This document shows, piece after piece, positions 32,891 through 46,002 of a stretch of 64,000 nucleotides of DNA (within the stretch, counting starts at the first letter, position 1; the number at the start of each line of letters is the position of its first letter). The notes beneath the pieces were generated by a model. That model was not told the origin of the DNA. It saw only the letters and a program-made list of their open reading frames with translations, and did not search any database. Source of the stretch: Gaeumannomyces sp. JS-464 (lineage: Eukaryota > Ascomycota > Sordariomycetes > Magnaporthales > Magnaporthaceae); NCBI GenBank assembly GCA_002197995.1, contig NGZR01000002.1, positions 6,944,001-7,008,000 on the forward strand, read 5' to 3'. The translations under genes and the position numbers were made by a program.

Positions 32891-35800
32891 TCAGAGCCAA
32901 CTCTTCCTACTATGCAGCCTCTGGTACGTGCTAGTCGGCTGCGGCGCCGACAGGTTCGGGGTCTCGCCGACCTCGGTCCCCTTCCACTTGCCCTTGACGG
33001 GGTTGCCGGCGTGCCGGAAGTAAAAGTGCAGTGGCTGATATCCCACGGCTCCCGGCCCGCCGTAGCCGGTCGCCATGCCCATGTGTTGCGGGTGGTGGTG
33101 GAAACCGCCGGCCCCGGCATAGCCGCCGTTCCTCGCGTCGTTCCGGCCCAGCGTCTCTTCCGAGTCCCCGCGCCGGTCTCGGGCCGGCACAGCTCGTCCA
33201 CGTCGTCCATCCCGCCCCCGAGCCCGTGTCCGGCGACCCGACGACGCGCCACGGGACCGAGAAGGCGCGGCCCCCGACGCCGGAGCCGCAGTAGCCGCGG
33301 AACTGGTGGCTGGGCGGCGACATGAGCGCCATGGCGAACAGGTTCGCGGGATCCGAGTAGTCGGTCGTCAGGCGCATCTTCCATGAGAGGACGAAGAAGG
33401 CCAGCGAGACGAAGTTGACGACCACCACGATGGCCAGGATGACGTAAAACACTCCTGCCACCGGTCCGCGTGAGACGACTGGTAGCCCTGCTGCCGCACG
33501 CTCGCCTCGAACGACTGCCGCGCCGGCACGCCCAGCGCCGCGCGGTCGTAGATCCAGTCCGGGCCGAAGGGCGTGTCGACGGCGCCCATGACGAGCGTCG
33601 AGCTGAAGAGGACCGCCAGCGCCTCGGCCATGCTGGGCAGCAGGACCGGCATCTTGGGCGGTTTCCCGTCGTTGCTGGGCACCACGGCGAGCTGGGTCAG
33701 TAGTCGCGCGTTGGACGCGTTGCTGTTCTGTTCACCGCCGTTGAGGTTGACGGCCAGCTGCATCTGATCCGCCAGGTTGCGCCAGTCGCCCCGCGGCCCC
33801 CAATGCTCCCCCTTCTTTTCCGTGTCCTGGTCGATCTTGTTCTTGCGGTGGTAGGCGTCCGCGTCGTTACCGTCCTCACAGTGCGCCGCCATGCGCCCGC
33901 CTTTGATACCCGAAACGTCAAAGCGCGTGGAGCACTTGGGGGTCAGGAAGGACTCGAGTTGACAGAGCGTGTAATTGGCCGTCTTAGGGCTCTTGCCGAG
34001 GACATAGACGGCCTTTTGTGTCCACAGTGCCGGTGGTGTTGGTGACGATGTTTGTAGTCGCCGGGAACATTTTGAAGACCGGAGGACGGCGTTCGAGACC
34101 GTGCTTTTTACCCCAGAGGAATAAGTCGTCCGCCACAGTGGTGTTGTAGTACTCATCATCCGACAGGGATGGAACGCCCGCCGCCCATGAGGTGTTGCCT
34201 TTTAACTGGTCCCCAACACCGGTCTTGACAACATCGGCATTGGCCACTCTGTGTAGACCAACGGGGCCAAGTCCTTTTGCTCATGTCGACGCATTTGACG
34301 TTGAGAGCTGGAGAGACCACTGATGCCCTAAGAGAATACTCCCCGACGCCACCCAGATCCTTGGGTTGTGGTATTCTGTTGACGGGATCGGTTGCGGCAA
34401 AATAAACGCCTGGTGAGGTGGGCACGTGTTAGCAGGAACACGCGTGGTAGTCAGGCCAGAAATCCCGAGAGGCGCGACACAAAATGACGAACCTGGATGC
34501 GGCATGGCAAGCGTGACCTCGTTGATAATCAGTCCATGCTGTTCGAACTCCCTGGTGACGTTTCCCTTGTCCGTATCGATCCATGCCGAGACCAGTGTCG
34601 TGTTGGGGAACAGATCGCAGTACCATGCGGTCTCGACGGAAGATCCTGCGCCAAATTTGAGCCGTTCGAGTTGATAATCTCCCATGCCGCCCTGAATGCG
34701 CTGTTAGCACAGTGTATATACTTGAGAATGTGGTTTGAGCCGTGGCTACTCACATAAACTCCATGAGATTGTGATATGCTATAGATAAAAAATACACTGT
34801 CAGCTCATGAAGCCTGCAATAAGGAAATTATCACGGGGTGACTCGAGGGATAATTACCCCGGGAGAAGCAGGGGAAACGGGAGAATACTCACAGTTTCCC
34901 GAGAAGTGCACTTCGAGACAGCTAGCACCACCGTGGAGCCCATCGATAGTGCCCAGTGGAGTCTTGCACTGCTCCTTCACGTAATTGATATTAGCGTATG
35001 AGGCAGCAATCTGCCCAGTCAGGGTCCTCTGGGCCCAGCCGCCAAAGTTGAGCTTGGGTGAGACCATGGCATCCGAAGCCGTGGTGTAAAAGGTCGCCCC
35101 GATGGTGGCCAGCATCGCGATAATCCCAAGGATGGTCCGCGCGGTATAGCGGACCGAGTCGTTGTGGGTGAGCAGAGTGCCGGGTTGCTAGGAAAAGTCA
35201 CAAGTTAGCCTTTGGCGGCCAAGCGGCGCGTGCTTTCCTCAGCACATGAGCAGCTGTTCGCAAAGGCAAGGACCTACAATAACCATATTTCTCAGGGTAA
35301 GCTCGGCCAGCGTAACCCCCTGCTCGCGGCCGCTGAGGGCCCTCCGGCTGATGACCTGGCCGAGAAAGGTGACGAAGACGGTGATGAAGGAGATTTCGAT
35401 GGTTTTCGCGATCAGGGCGCTGACCATGGTCGCGTTGGCCGGATCCATGGCTCCGGGACCCGAGCCGATGAACCTCCACATGGGCTTCAGGCAGGCGATG
35501 ACGAGCCAGGCGACGCTCGCGCAGGTCGAGTACAGAGAGAGGAGCAAAACGGTTATGGGCAAGCCGTCGCTTGGCCGTCTTTCGACTTCGGCGGTCGAGA
35601 GACAGTTGCGTGTCACGCGATCGTCTGCGGATGTTGGTATTATAAGCTAAGCCATCGACGCTATCCCTCCGCCTTTCGGCTCCAGGGCACGAGGGAGGTG
35701 ATGACAGTGGCTCTACTCACGATACATGTCCATGTACTGAACGTCGGCAAAGTCCTGGCTCTGCGCAAACCCGCTGTTCGGGTAGTAATGTCCTGGCGGC

Positions 35801-36358
35801 GCGGCAGGTGCATATCCACCCGCAGCATACAAGCCCTCGGCAGGGTTTCCGCCCTGCTGGCCCTGCACGCCGTCGTATTGTCCGGTGCCCAGGTCGATCT
35901 GCTGGAACGCAAATGGGTTCCCCTTGCTCTCGGACACGTTTTGTTGTTGCTGCTGCTGCGGCTGCCCCTCAGGCTTCTCCGGGACGAAAACGGACCTGGG
36001 GCGGCGACTGGGGCTGTTCACCACTGGTAGCCATATCTCCCCCTGGGACGGCAGCGTACTGGCCGGAGGGAATGTGGCTTTGGAACCTCGGGAGGTGAAG
36101 GATCTGGGGCTCGAGAGCAAAGGCCGGTCTGGGCGGGGAGCTTCGGCCGGGGAGACGTAGGGCGATACGGGTGGCGGGGCCTAGCGAGACATAGCTCGTG
36201 GTTGGGTGAATGTCGATGCCCAGCGCGTCAGATACGGCGGATATTTCTGTTAAATGCTCGGATCCTTCGCCGTTCCTGCTCCAGCTTCCAGTGCGTCTTT
36301 CACTCTGCGCCACCGTCGGCTGCCATGCCTGGCCGGGCGCGTTGGGGTTCTGGTCCAT
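32891..36358 (-). CDS. Multi-pass membrane protein of a conserved Sordariomycete family (six exons, several frame breaks)
   Basis: Start MDQNPNAPGQAWQPTV at 36358. My exons: 36358-35721, 35624-35278, 35187-34893, 34778-34754, 34691-34493 and 34409-32891, with GT..AG introns and matching phases once indels are allowed. The N-terminus is polar with a Gln run. Hydrophobic helices include ITVLLLSLYSTCASVAWLVI, ARTILGIIAMLATIGATFY, MAEALAVLFSSTLVMGAV and FYVILAIVVVVNFVSLAFFV, separated by a large extracellular-looking part with N-glycosylation sites. The block TTDYSDPANLFAMALMSPPS fits a family often labelled, without meaning, 'Mcm2-3-5 family protein' (from memory). Frame breaks fall near 35,985, 34,690, 34,275, 34,013, 33,462 and 33,210-33,170, mostly in runs such as AAAA or CCCC. 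Function unknown. Confidence 0.75.
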
Positions 36359-37408
36359 CCTTTCTGTAGGAGAAAAAAAACCAATTGGTTGCTGAAGCTC
36401 CTGTCTTCTCTCAGGACCTATCTGTGATTATATTGGATGTGTGGGAGCGGCACGGCGCATTGGTCTAGGTGTTGCAGCCGCCAGGAATCCAAGTCTGGTG
36501 CTGTACTGATGAGATGAGAAGGGATGGGGAGGAAATGATAACGAGAGGAGAACACCAGAAAGCCGGGCGCAAAGCAGAAAGGAACCGTTGAATTGGGCGC
36601 TCCGCTGGCGCGGGCCGAGATAGGGATGTCAATGGGGACGGGATCCGCAGCAGCGCCTGTTGCTCGCCTCGACAGCGGCAGGGCAGGGCAGGAACGACCC
36701 TGGCCGCTTTGCTTGAATTTGTCGCCCAGCAGCTAACCAACCAGCAAAAGTGAATATCCACAGCCACAGACAGATGGAGCAGGGACAAATGAAACAGTGA
36801 CGTCGATGTGTTGGATCTCGATGGTGAAGGGTCCGGCGAAGCGACGGGAGCGACAGTCCGGGGGTCAAGAGCAAAATAACGAAAGGCCGGGGTCGACGCT
36901 ACCAGGTCAATGGCATCTGGCCATGTCTAATGTCTGATGCGACGGATTATAAAACTGGGTGGGGATGGCGCAGGAGTGAGCGAGCGCGGCAATGCGACAT
37001 TGGTATTATGGGGGGTGTGATGGGACAGATGCCTATGTGGGAGGGAAGGCTGGGAGCAGCAGAGAAGAGGCCGTCGCCAAGAGGTGAGCTGCATGGGGCT
37101 CCAGACTACTGCTCTGAGATGGGTCTTTGACGAAATGACCGTTCGAGGAGATTGTCTGAAGCCTGTCTGTCGGGCCATAACCTGAAAGACGCCGCGAACC
37201 TGTCTTACAGACCTCTTCACCGTGCATGCCCTCAAGCTGTGCCGCCCTCCATCGCCACGTGTGTCCCCGGTGGGATATTCCTGCACTTTGTGGACTACCT
37301 CATCCAGAAGGCCACAAAACGGGACCGCCAATCCAATAATCATCAACGCCCCGGGCTTAAGGTTAAAACGTTGAGCGAGTACGTGGAGAAGGACATGTTG
37401 GGATACAT

Positions 37409-37433
37409 ACACACACACACACACACACACACA
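37409..37433 (+). repeat. AC microsatellite
   Basis: About 12 uninterrupted AC units. Confidence 0.95.
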
Positions 37434-37773
37434 ACCGGGGGGCCTGGCCCGGCAAAGCATCGGCCAGGCACGACGGGAAAGGGCAGGCAAGGGTGGCACC
37501 GTGGTAAGCCCAAGGCGTGGTGTGTCCCGACCTGGCCCCCAAAACCAATTGTCCGGACACCTGCTGTATCCAGTTCGTGTATGTAACCCTCCCGGAGGAA
37601 AAGCCAAAAGCAAGCAAATCAAATCAAGTCAAGTCGCAATATCGAGCTGTGACCCGTCTCACCGTTCCCCTCATGTGGCCCCGTCACCTGTATGTAGCCC
37701 ACCCCGAGCCGGCGATGATACTGTGCAGACCCGACCAAAGATAAAATACACAACCGAGTAGGGAAGAGAAAAG

Positions 37774-37793
37774 AAAAAAAAAAAAAAAAAAAA
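37774..37793 (+). repeat. Poly-A run (20 nt)
   Basis: Uninterrupted A run in intergenic DNA. Confidence 0.9.
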
Positions 37794-39717
37794 CAAATTG
37801 CGGCAAGGGGCAGTGCCTGCAGGGAGGGCAGGCTGAGCACGCATCGCTCGCTTCGACCCAAGAAAAAAACCCCATCCATGCGCGACATGACGTGAAGTGC
37901 AGCGCGTTGGTGGAGGCTCCTGTGGAGCTACCCGCGACGTCCTATTGGCCCGTGGGTGAGGGGTGTTGGTGCAGCGTCACACGCGCCGTGGAGAAGCCCA
38001 AGACCGCACAGGCGCTCCAGCGGGTTGGCCGCAGCCCCTGTGGGGGGCATCAATTGAATGTCGCATTCCCAATCTGCGCCGGCGGCCACCTATGTATTTG
38101 ATCAACCGATAAAGAAGCCCGAGATGGTGTTGGGTGGTGGATACCCACTTCATTTTGGGCTTGTTTCCCGCCCCTGCATACATCTATTTCCAGCCCCCAA
38201 ATGAAAAAAAAAAAAAACCTGCAGTCTGGACTGGGCATTGGTAGTGGCTTACCTCCTACTTTGATTCCCTCGCTCCCTCGTTCCTTTGTGCTTTTCGCAT
38301 TCCAAAAGAGCACCTTCGATCCGAGGTGATGACGTCTGGTGTTGGCGCCACCGTGTGGTCCAACCCGAGGATAAACATTGAAGTAGAGAAAAGCACAGAC
38401 CACACACGTAGGGCGTAGAGCGGAAGAGCGGGCTTGTGGACGGTCCGGACCTTTAGCGCGAGAAGCGGTCGCACGGCTTGGCGCTTGTGAATGGCTGGGC
38501 CCTCGGTATTAGCCTATTTTTATTCGGCTGTCAACGGCGGACGGAACCGGTCGCCAACGAATGGGCTCGAGGTAGCTGTAGAGGCTAGAGGTTCCGTCGT
38601 GTCGGAGCGGCACCCAAAAAAACGGCACGACCAAAAAATCCTTCGATGGCCTCAAAGTTCCTCAAGTGGCTCGACAGGAGGCAAACCCGAAGTGCCAGTG
38701 CATACGGTGGCGGACGAACCCAAACACCAAACCTGCTTGTGGTAGGCTTTGGGTTCTGTTGCGACACCCAACGCGCTCCAACAGCCGGCAGCTACAACGA
38801 ACCAGAAAACAGCCGAGTGTGGCCGACTGATGGAGTCCCGGCCACTACTAGCACCGGTTAGTTGTGCTCGCGTACTGCGAAGCAGCACAGCCTCGAGACC
38901 GGCCGCAAATTCCCCGACAGCCCAAGGACCTAAATTTGGCAAACGTCACCACTCTCCTCAGCCGGGGTCTCACGAGCCATGGCTTTGGTTAAAAAATGGC
39001 TTTCTGTATTTTCAAACTTTTTTCTAGTTCCTTATTTCTTTTATCGTTTCCTTCCTTCCCGAGGCCATGTCAGATCGCTATATCGTAATGTAGCCCTTGC
39101 TGGCAGCACTGAGGCAGGTATCTAGATACCTGTCTGGTCAGCTATTATGTCTGCAAGCCCGTCCAAAGCGTCAAAAACTGCTTGGGTGGGTCGATAGGCA
39201 GACCCGGCCTGTTTTGACCGATTTCGTTGGTTATGTATAATAACCCGAAGCGCTATCCCGTGAGACTCGCCAGACGATAGCGGTCGGCTATCTGGCTCGG
39301 TCTGGTTCTCTCCCCTAGGTAGCCCATGCCTTGGAGCATTCTGGTTGGGGCGAGGGAGAGTTCAGTGCTGATATCGTGTACAAGTGGGGTTCCCATGCAT
39401 CATTCCCAAACCCCCAAAAAGACGGGTCGTTTGGCGGCTCTCTCATTCTCCAACAGAGTGGTAGGAATGGCCGGCAAAGAATACTAGAGGTAGGCTTTTG
39501 ATGAATGCAGGGACTCGTAGCCTCGCCGCTGTTGCCAGCCCAACCTCGCGGCTCGGTTCGACTCGGCTCGGTGGGGATGGATGTCTGCAGGTCGTACAGC
39601 TTGAGTGAAGTTAGAGGGAGAATGGTGGTATGACCGACAGAGCGGCGCGGAAGCGAGAGCGTGTATGTGCCGCCTGACGGCTCGGTTTTGTCTCCACCAG
39701 CCACCCTTGATCATTCA

Positions 39718-42310
39718 CTACCTGCCCGCCGTGGCTATAGCGGGAGCAGGAGCAGGGGCGGCAGAGGGACCGGCAGGAGTTGGTGCATTGTTGACACCAG
39801 CACCGACACCGCCACCGTTTACAGCAGCGGCGGACCTCTGGAACTCGAGCACCTTATCCCGGATAAGCGGCATGAACAGGTTCTCAGCCTCCTCGTACTC
39901 CTTACGCTCTACCTCGCCGGCCGGCTGCATGATGCTACCGTCACACAGGCCCAGGACCCGGTCGATGGCCGACAGCAGCAGGGCCTCGGAGCGGGCCTCG
40001 CCGAGCTTCGACTTCAACGTATCCACCCAGTGCGTCTTGAATCCCGTCAGAGCCGATATCAAACCGGGATCTGCGAGGCGCGGGAATTTCTGCTTGGCCG
40101 TGTCGAACACTCCCAGAATGATCTTCTCAAACGCAGCATGCTCTGCCCCGGCAAGACTCGATGTTGAGAGGCCCAGCCCGCGGTTGATGACTGACATGGC
40201 CACTAGCTCGGCTGCCTTGGGCAGCCGCTTCTCGAGTTGCGATATCACTTGTACCCTGAAGTTCTTCAGGAAGTTGGCCACGTCCGCGTCGATGGCCGGC
40301 TTGAGAGGAGGTGCGGGGGGCGGCTGCTGGGCATGTGTGGCCGCTGTTGCGCATGACTGGCGGCTCCGTTGACCGCTCCAGGGTGGTGCGGCGCGGAGGC
40401 GTGTGGCGCGGTACCCGGAACACCGCCGGCTTGCGGTACGCCTGGGTGGCCTGCCTGGCCATAACCTGCGGCCGGGGGTCTTGGGTGGCCCGCAGGAGGA
40501 ACATGTCCTGCATTGGGGCGGCATTGGGTACGCCGCCGGGATTTGCCGCCGTCGGAAGGGAGGCAGGCGGCTTGGCAGCATATGGTGAATTGTACGATCC
40601 CGTTGATCCACCCATCTGCATGTGTCGTGGAACGCCGGCCTGCATGTACCCCGGCAACTGGGTTGGAGTCGGGGTCGGGGCCTGGGTTCCCGGAGCAGGA
40701 GCCGCCTGCGGATGTGCGGGCTGATACGCTGGCCGTTGTGCAGCGGGCTGACCGGGAGTGACCCCAGGGGCAGGGTGCTGCTGTACAGGTTGCCTCTGCT
40801 GCCCCTGCATGACAGCACCAACCTGTGGCAAGCCATGGGTGGGCGAGTAGCCCGGTGGCGGCCCTTGCCCGGGGTGGTATCCCTGAGTGGGCTGGTATTG
40901 CGGGTGAGCCGTCTGCTGGGTCCACTGGGTGGCATGCATATGCGCTGCCGGGTGATCGGGCGAGGTTGCCTTGCGCTTCTTCCCGGCATCGAGCTCGATG
41001 CCGGGCACGCGGCACCACAGATGTGTTTCCTCGTTCTTCTTGAACGCGTCGTTCCCGATGAGGTTGTGGCGGACGCTGCTCTCCCAGCCTTTGGTGTCCA
41101 CGACAAAGAAGTAGTAGGGGTACTTCTTCTGAATCCGCTTGTAGATCTGCTTCAACGTTAGTCCGTCCGGGGGCGCTTCCGAGAGCACCTCGTCTATCAG
41201 AACGCCATAGTTCTTGTTGGGCTTCTGTAGTTGGTCCTCGGTGAAGTCTTCCTTCTTGAGCTCTAGGGGAGGCGTCTTCGGCTTCTCGCGCCGCTTCTCC
41301 TTGACGGCCTTCTCCCCGTCCTCGCCGCCTTCGCCTTCCTCCTTTGGTTTTCGCGGTTTGTACTTTCGCTTCTCTGGCCTGTCCTCGGCACCCTCTGGCA
41401 ACGGATGCTTTCGCGGTCTGCCAACCTTCCTTTTGATCGGAGGCTCTCCTGGCACGGGCGGCGGCGCATTACGCTTAGCCTCTTCCAAGGCCATTTTGCG
41501 CAGAAGCCTCTCCTCCCTCTTAGAGCGGATACCGTTTTTGGGCGGCCGCCCTGGCCCTCGTTTCTTCTGCGGCATCGACGGGTCGAGCACGGGACCTGGC
41601 TGTGGTACGGCCTGAGCACCCGTCTCGTCCGTCTCAACCGTGTCCAGGACGTCGCCGTCTTCAGGCGCCTCTTCCTCTTCCTCCGCGGCTTGATTAGCGT
41701 CCTCCTCCCCTTCAGAATCTTCGCCGTCGCTCTCCAGCACTTTTGTGGCTGCAAGTTCCTCGACTTCGACTTTCTCCTCCTCGTCGCTCGAATCACGAAT
41801 GTTGTCGCCATGGGAGCTTTCAAATTCGAAGCTCATCTCCTTGCCTCCCTCGGAATGACGCCGTTTCGGGGCGTCCTCGTCCTCGAGCTCCTCGGCGCCC
41901 GTCTGGCCGTGGGGCACGCCGTTGATGATGAAGACAAAGTCGACGTCCTTGATCTGCAGCCTGTCGCCGCTCTTCAAAACTACACTCTCCTGCTTGTGAT
42001 GCACGTCTTCGTGGAAGAAGCCATTGGTGTGGAGTGGGATGGCCTCGAACACTCCCTTCGCTTGATTATACTGAATCTTGAGATGCTCCCTGGAGATAGC
42101 CTTGGTCTTGGCCGCAATGCCAGGCCCCGGGGAGTGAATGCCAATAAATGGGACGTGATCAGGAGACGGCTTCAGCAGCTCTAGGTCGACGACGGCGGCG
42201 CCCGGCGTATGCGACACATACTGCCTGTTAGATATTAGGTCTTGACTGCTACCCCAGCACCCGTCACATCCTGGCCTGCGGCCTGCTCTACGGCAACGCT
42301 CTGCTGGCGC

Positions 42311-42341
<31 letters not shown>

Positions 42342-43340
42342 CTTTCGGTTGCTGTGAACCCGATCCCGTGCTCGTCTTGCGGCGCTTAGTCGCCCTCGGG
42401 TTGTCGTCGCCGTCCGACTCAGGACCTAACATGCCACCCTCCTCGCTGACGTAGGACTTGCTGAACTTGCCCTTGTCGTAGGTCGGGACGGGCGGTGGCG
42501 GCAGTCCCTGGGCGGCGCACTCGTCGGCGCGGCGCTGGTACTCCTCGGCGCGACGCTCGTCGCGTCGCGCCTGCTCCAAAGCGCGCTGGTCGCGTCCGAT
42601 AATGACTGCATACGTGGTCATCTGGAAGACACTGTCGGCGAACTCTATTCGCGCGAACGACTCTAGGCCTTGGCTAGGCGGGACGGCGGCGGGCGGCGGG
42701 CGTGCTGGTTCCCATTGGGGGTGGCCAACGGGTCCCGGAGCTCGTTCATGGGCGTCGGCAGCGAGACATCACCCGGCGCGACGGTCGGAGGAGGGCCGAC
42801 CTGGCGACTGTTCAGGCGAGTGGTGGCCGACAGGCTCGCCAGGGCCATCATCAGGCTGAACTGCTGGGGATCCATCGGATGGGCGGCGAAGACATCCAGG
42901 GCGGCGTTTCCGTTTGAGAGGGTGGCGGCAGTGTGGTCGACGATGCCGTGGGCCAGAGCGTCGTGCTTGATCAGCGGACCTCTGATCGGAGCCGCAGGCT
43001 GCAGGCCTGGCTGAGACGAGGGTCGCCTCGCCGGCGTCTGAGGCGGCTCCAGCTTGACTTCGAGCGGGCGCTGGCTGGGCGACTGCATGGTCACGTCGGG
43101 GGCGGGATTGGGTTCGGTGCTGGGGCCTGGATTTGGCTCGGGCTTGGGCTGGTCGGCCGCGGGTGCGGCATCTGGCTGCTGGTCTGGCGGCGGCGGTGGT
43201 GACGGTTGTGGTTGTGGTTGCGGTGCTGGCGGCGCAGAGGCTGGAGGCGCCTTGGCGTGATGGTGATGGGTCGAGGTCGCGGCGGTCGACGCAGGACGGT
43301 CGTCCGGTTGGCCGTCCGGGCCAACTTGGGACGAAGTCAT
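39718..43340 (-). CDS. FHA-forkhead transcription factor with AT-hooks (Fhl1-like architecture)
   Basis: First in-frame ATG at 43340 (MTSSQVGPDGQ). Exon 1 runs to about 42,268 or 42,292 (donor ambiguous) and exon 2 is 42220-39718. Order: Pro/Gln-rich N-terminus; start of an FHA domain (ESFARIEFADSVFQMTTYAV then IIGRDQ); a charged and poly-Gln insertion carrying the intron; the rest of FHA (AISREHLKIQYN, DRLQIKDVDFVFIING); an acidic stretch; two AT-hooks (KRGPGRPPK, KVGRPRKHP); a forkhead domain (NKNYGVLIDEVLSEAPP.. SSVRHNLIGNDAFKKNEE); a Pro/Gln-rich region; and a C-terminal helical block (VANFLKNFRVQVISQLEKRL). FHA binds phosphothreonine and forkhead binds DNA. The yeast relative regulates ribosomal-protein genes; that role is inferred. 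Frame breaks near 42,690, 40,480 and 40,330 each fit one missing base. Confidence 0.88.
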
Positions 43341-46002
43341 CGCTGGTCGGTCGGCTGTCGACAGCTCCTTCGTCTCGGTTGCTGGCTGGGCGGCAGTACG
43401 CAGCTGCGACGCGAGCAGCAATTGCCTGAGGGGATAAACTCCGGGTTGGAAGGCGAGGCGGCGATCCGACTGGCACTGTACTGAGCCTTCTGTCTGTCGT
43501 TCACGCCCAAGCGGGCCCAGAAAAAGTTTAGCTCACCGACCGACGCTGCTCCACCGCGCCCCTGGTAACACGCAAGGCTTCGGGCCTGATTGGCCGAGCT
43601 CCCCGCCCTGGGGGTCCCGGGCCCCACCAGGCTTCCATGATCCAGCAAGTGCCTGCTCTTGTTCGCTGGAAGTCGTGCAGCAGCGCAGCGCAGCGGGTTG
43701 CACGTCGTGCGTCCAATCCACACCTGGCGAAGATTGATTCATGGAATGCGTGACTCCAGTGGCTCCTGGCTGCGTTGAAAAGCCCCTCCCGGCAACGGTG
43801 TGGAGGACGAACGGGGGCACGAATGAGCAAGCACCGAATCCCCAGACAATTACGCCAACAGCGGCTGCTAGGTGTGAGTAGCACGTCAGTGGTATTCACG
43901 CTGTAGTCATACCAAGTCCAGTAGACACACAGCCAAGGCTTGCGGCCTGTTTGTGTTTGTCTATACTGACACATCTTGATCAGTGGCTGTCTGTATTACT
44001 ACATGCATGGATTCCATGCTGGTGTGCAATCAAGTAAGAAATGGCCCCCGCATGCAGACATCTCCTCCACTTGTCGATATTCTCCAGCACGACGGCAGAT
44101 CCTTCTGCCCTTAAGCGAGCACCCCGTAAACGTGCAACGGTCCGCGGCTGAGAGGAAACGAATGTCGAGTCTGGCCATGTTGCACGAGCTTTTTACGCGG
44201 GCCGTGCCGATCAGCTCTGGGATCCTTTTGGTCTGGCGATCCGAGGTCTGCGTCCTGATAACGTCAGACGCTGTGTACCCCAACCTGAAGTCAAATAGGA
44301 GATGCAACTCCTGTCGGCTGCTTGACAGGCCGAGATGGGGCCCATCTCGGAGATGATCTGGGCAGCTGCTATTGGTTGCTGAAGTCAGCTCAGTGGAATC
44401 ACGCTGCTATTTCTTACACGCGCGTCCACGGCGGCGCCAGCGGCACAGCTGCAGACATTGATAGAGCAAACAATCAGCTGGCGCTCAGCTTGCACGCTTC
44501 CCGCTTGAGCCCCCAGCCCAACTGCACATGGTCCAGCCCCGCGCAGGCTTCACCATGCCAACGCTGCTCGTGATGCGTGCCCACGGTCCCGGCCAAGCTG
44601 CGGACGGGCAGCGATAACCAAATTCCAAAAGCCAGATGCTCGAGGTGACGTATCCATTGTTGAGGCGGCAACGCCGCCCCAAAACAGCCCAAAGAAGCGC
44701 TGGCGTCGGCACCGAGCAAAAAACAGCCCAGCCGCCCAGCAGCCAGCAAAAATCTTGTCCTCTCCACTGAAACGCCGCCACACCCACGCCGCGGACCTGC
44801 GTTTTCTGCCCCCTGGACTCCGCCCTACGCACCTAGCCGCCCGCCCAACCTGCAAAGCCCCAACTGATAATCTGCCCGGCCATCAAGGGCAGCCGTGGCC
44901 ATCTCGCAGCGGGGCATCTCCAATCTCCATCCCACGGGGACGGCCCAGAGAGATCAGGAGTCGCAGGCTCGATCCTTATCTCGAGCGCAATCACCGGCAG
45001 ATGATTCAGGGAGATTGAATCTCGCTTTCCAGGATCGGGATCATCATCTGCTCGCCTCCCTCTTTTTACGCGTGTCCCTACATAGGTAGCTCCCTAAGCG
45101 GGTGGACAAGTATGATGAGTAAGAAGGGAGTACACAAGCCCACCTAAGGGCGCTCTCAAGCACAGGACAAGCCGAGACAAATACTCGTTCCAAACGACCC
45201 CCAAACGCCTGTCTAAAAAGCCGGCGGTTGCCTTGTCCCTTGGTAAAGGGCAATGACCCCGCCCTCGGGGCCATGATACCACTGCCATCCTGGCGTGCAA
45301 CTTTACACTTTCGCTGCCCGCGCGGCTCCGCTGCGGGTTGGCAAGTGCAATGCATTTTCTTGCCTGTTCCTGCATACACGGCCCGACGCAGCCTGTCAGC
45401 TCGTTGGCTCCCGCCGCCGAGAGTGAGGGAGGGAGGGATGGGTCTCCATTTATGGCCCTTTTTTTCTCTCCTTTTGCTGGTGTGGCGTAGCCAGACGCGC
45501 ACGTCCAGATCGACGATAAGGGGTGGTTGGGCTGCTTTTTCTGGCCCGGGCCACCTCACTACACATGATCCCATGGGCAGAAATCCGGGCACGGCGGCTC
45601 AAGTGGCGAGATGTTATCCATCCTTCCCTCAGCGGGGGCCCGTTGCCTGGCTTTCTCCCTTTCCTATATGAAGAGGCCTAAAGTCCCAACGCAAGCACCA
45701 CAATCCCTCGCTCGCTTGTGACGACGGCCTCCTTGTGTCTTCCTGTTTGTCAGCCGCCGCCTCGTTGGTTACGCCCCCATTCCCAGACACCATCTGGTGC
45801 CAAGCACAAGGGCGCCCCTTTGATGGCCCAAAGGGCAGCCTTGCAGAAGTTGGCCATGTTATAACAACCCTGGGAGGAATGCCAGGCCCCTGCTACTTGG
45901 CCGAGAAACGAAAAGTTGCCTTGGGCGCCGTGCTCATGAGTGAAGCCTAGCACCCCGGCCGTTTACGCTTCTCCCATCCCCCACACCACAAACCACATCC
46001 CC
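43341..46002. other. Divergent intergenic region between the forkhead gene (-) and a membrane-protein gene (+)
   Basis: 2.66 kb without a supportable gene. It should carry both promoters. A TATA-like CTATATGAAG lies near 45,664, about 340 bp before the rightward gene. Pyrimidine-rich tracts occur near 45,440-45,480. Confidence 0.45.

Larger units (their letters stand above)
36359..39717. other. Long intergenic region (3.36 kb) upstream of the membrane-protein gene
   Basis: No gene I can support. ORFs here, including 231 codons on the minus strand at 37622-36927, run through an AC microsatellite and lack conserved motifs. Contains (AC)12 at 37409-37433 and a 20-nt A run at 37774-37793. Confidence 0.5.

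Noticed and set aside
37409..37433. Possible CRISPR-like or tandem gene repeat
   Set aside because: Simple dinucleotide microsatellite. No spaced direct repeats of CRISPR type occur anywhere in the window.
36927..37622. 231-codon minus-strand ORF in the intergenic region
   Set aside because: It translates through an AC microsatellite, has no domain or family-like pattern, and overlaps ORFs in other frames with equal claim. Best read as chance in GC-rich DNA.
43341..46002. Hidden gene in the 2.7-kb divergent region
   Set aside because: ORFs up to 187 codons overlap on both strands, show antisense-of-GC-rich composition and lack motifs, splice logic or family resemblance.
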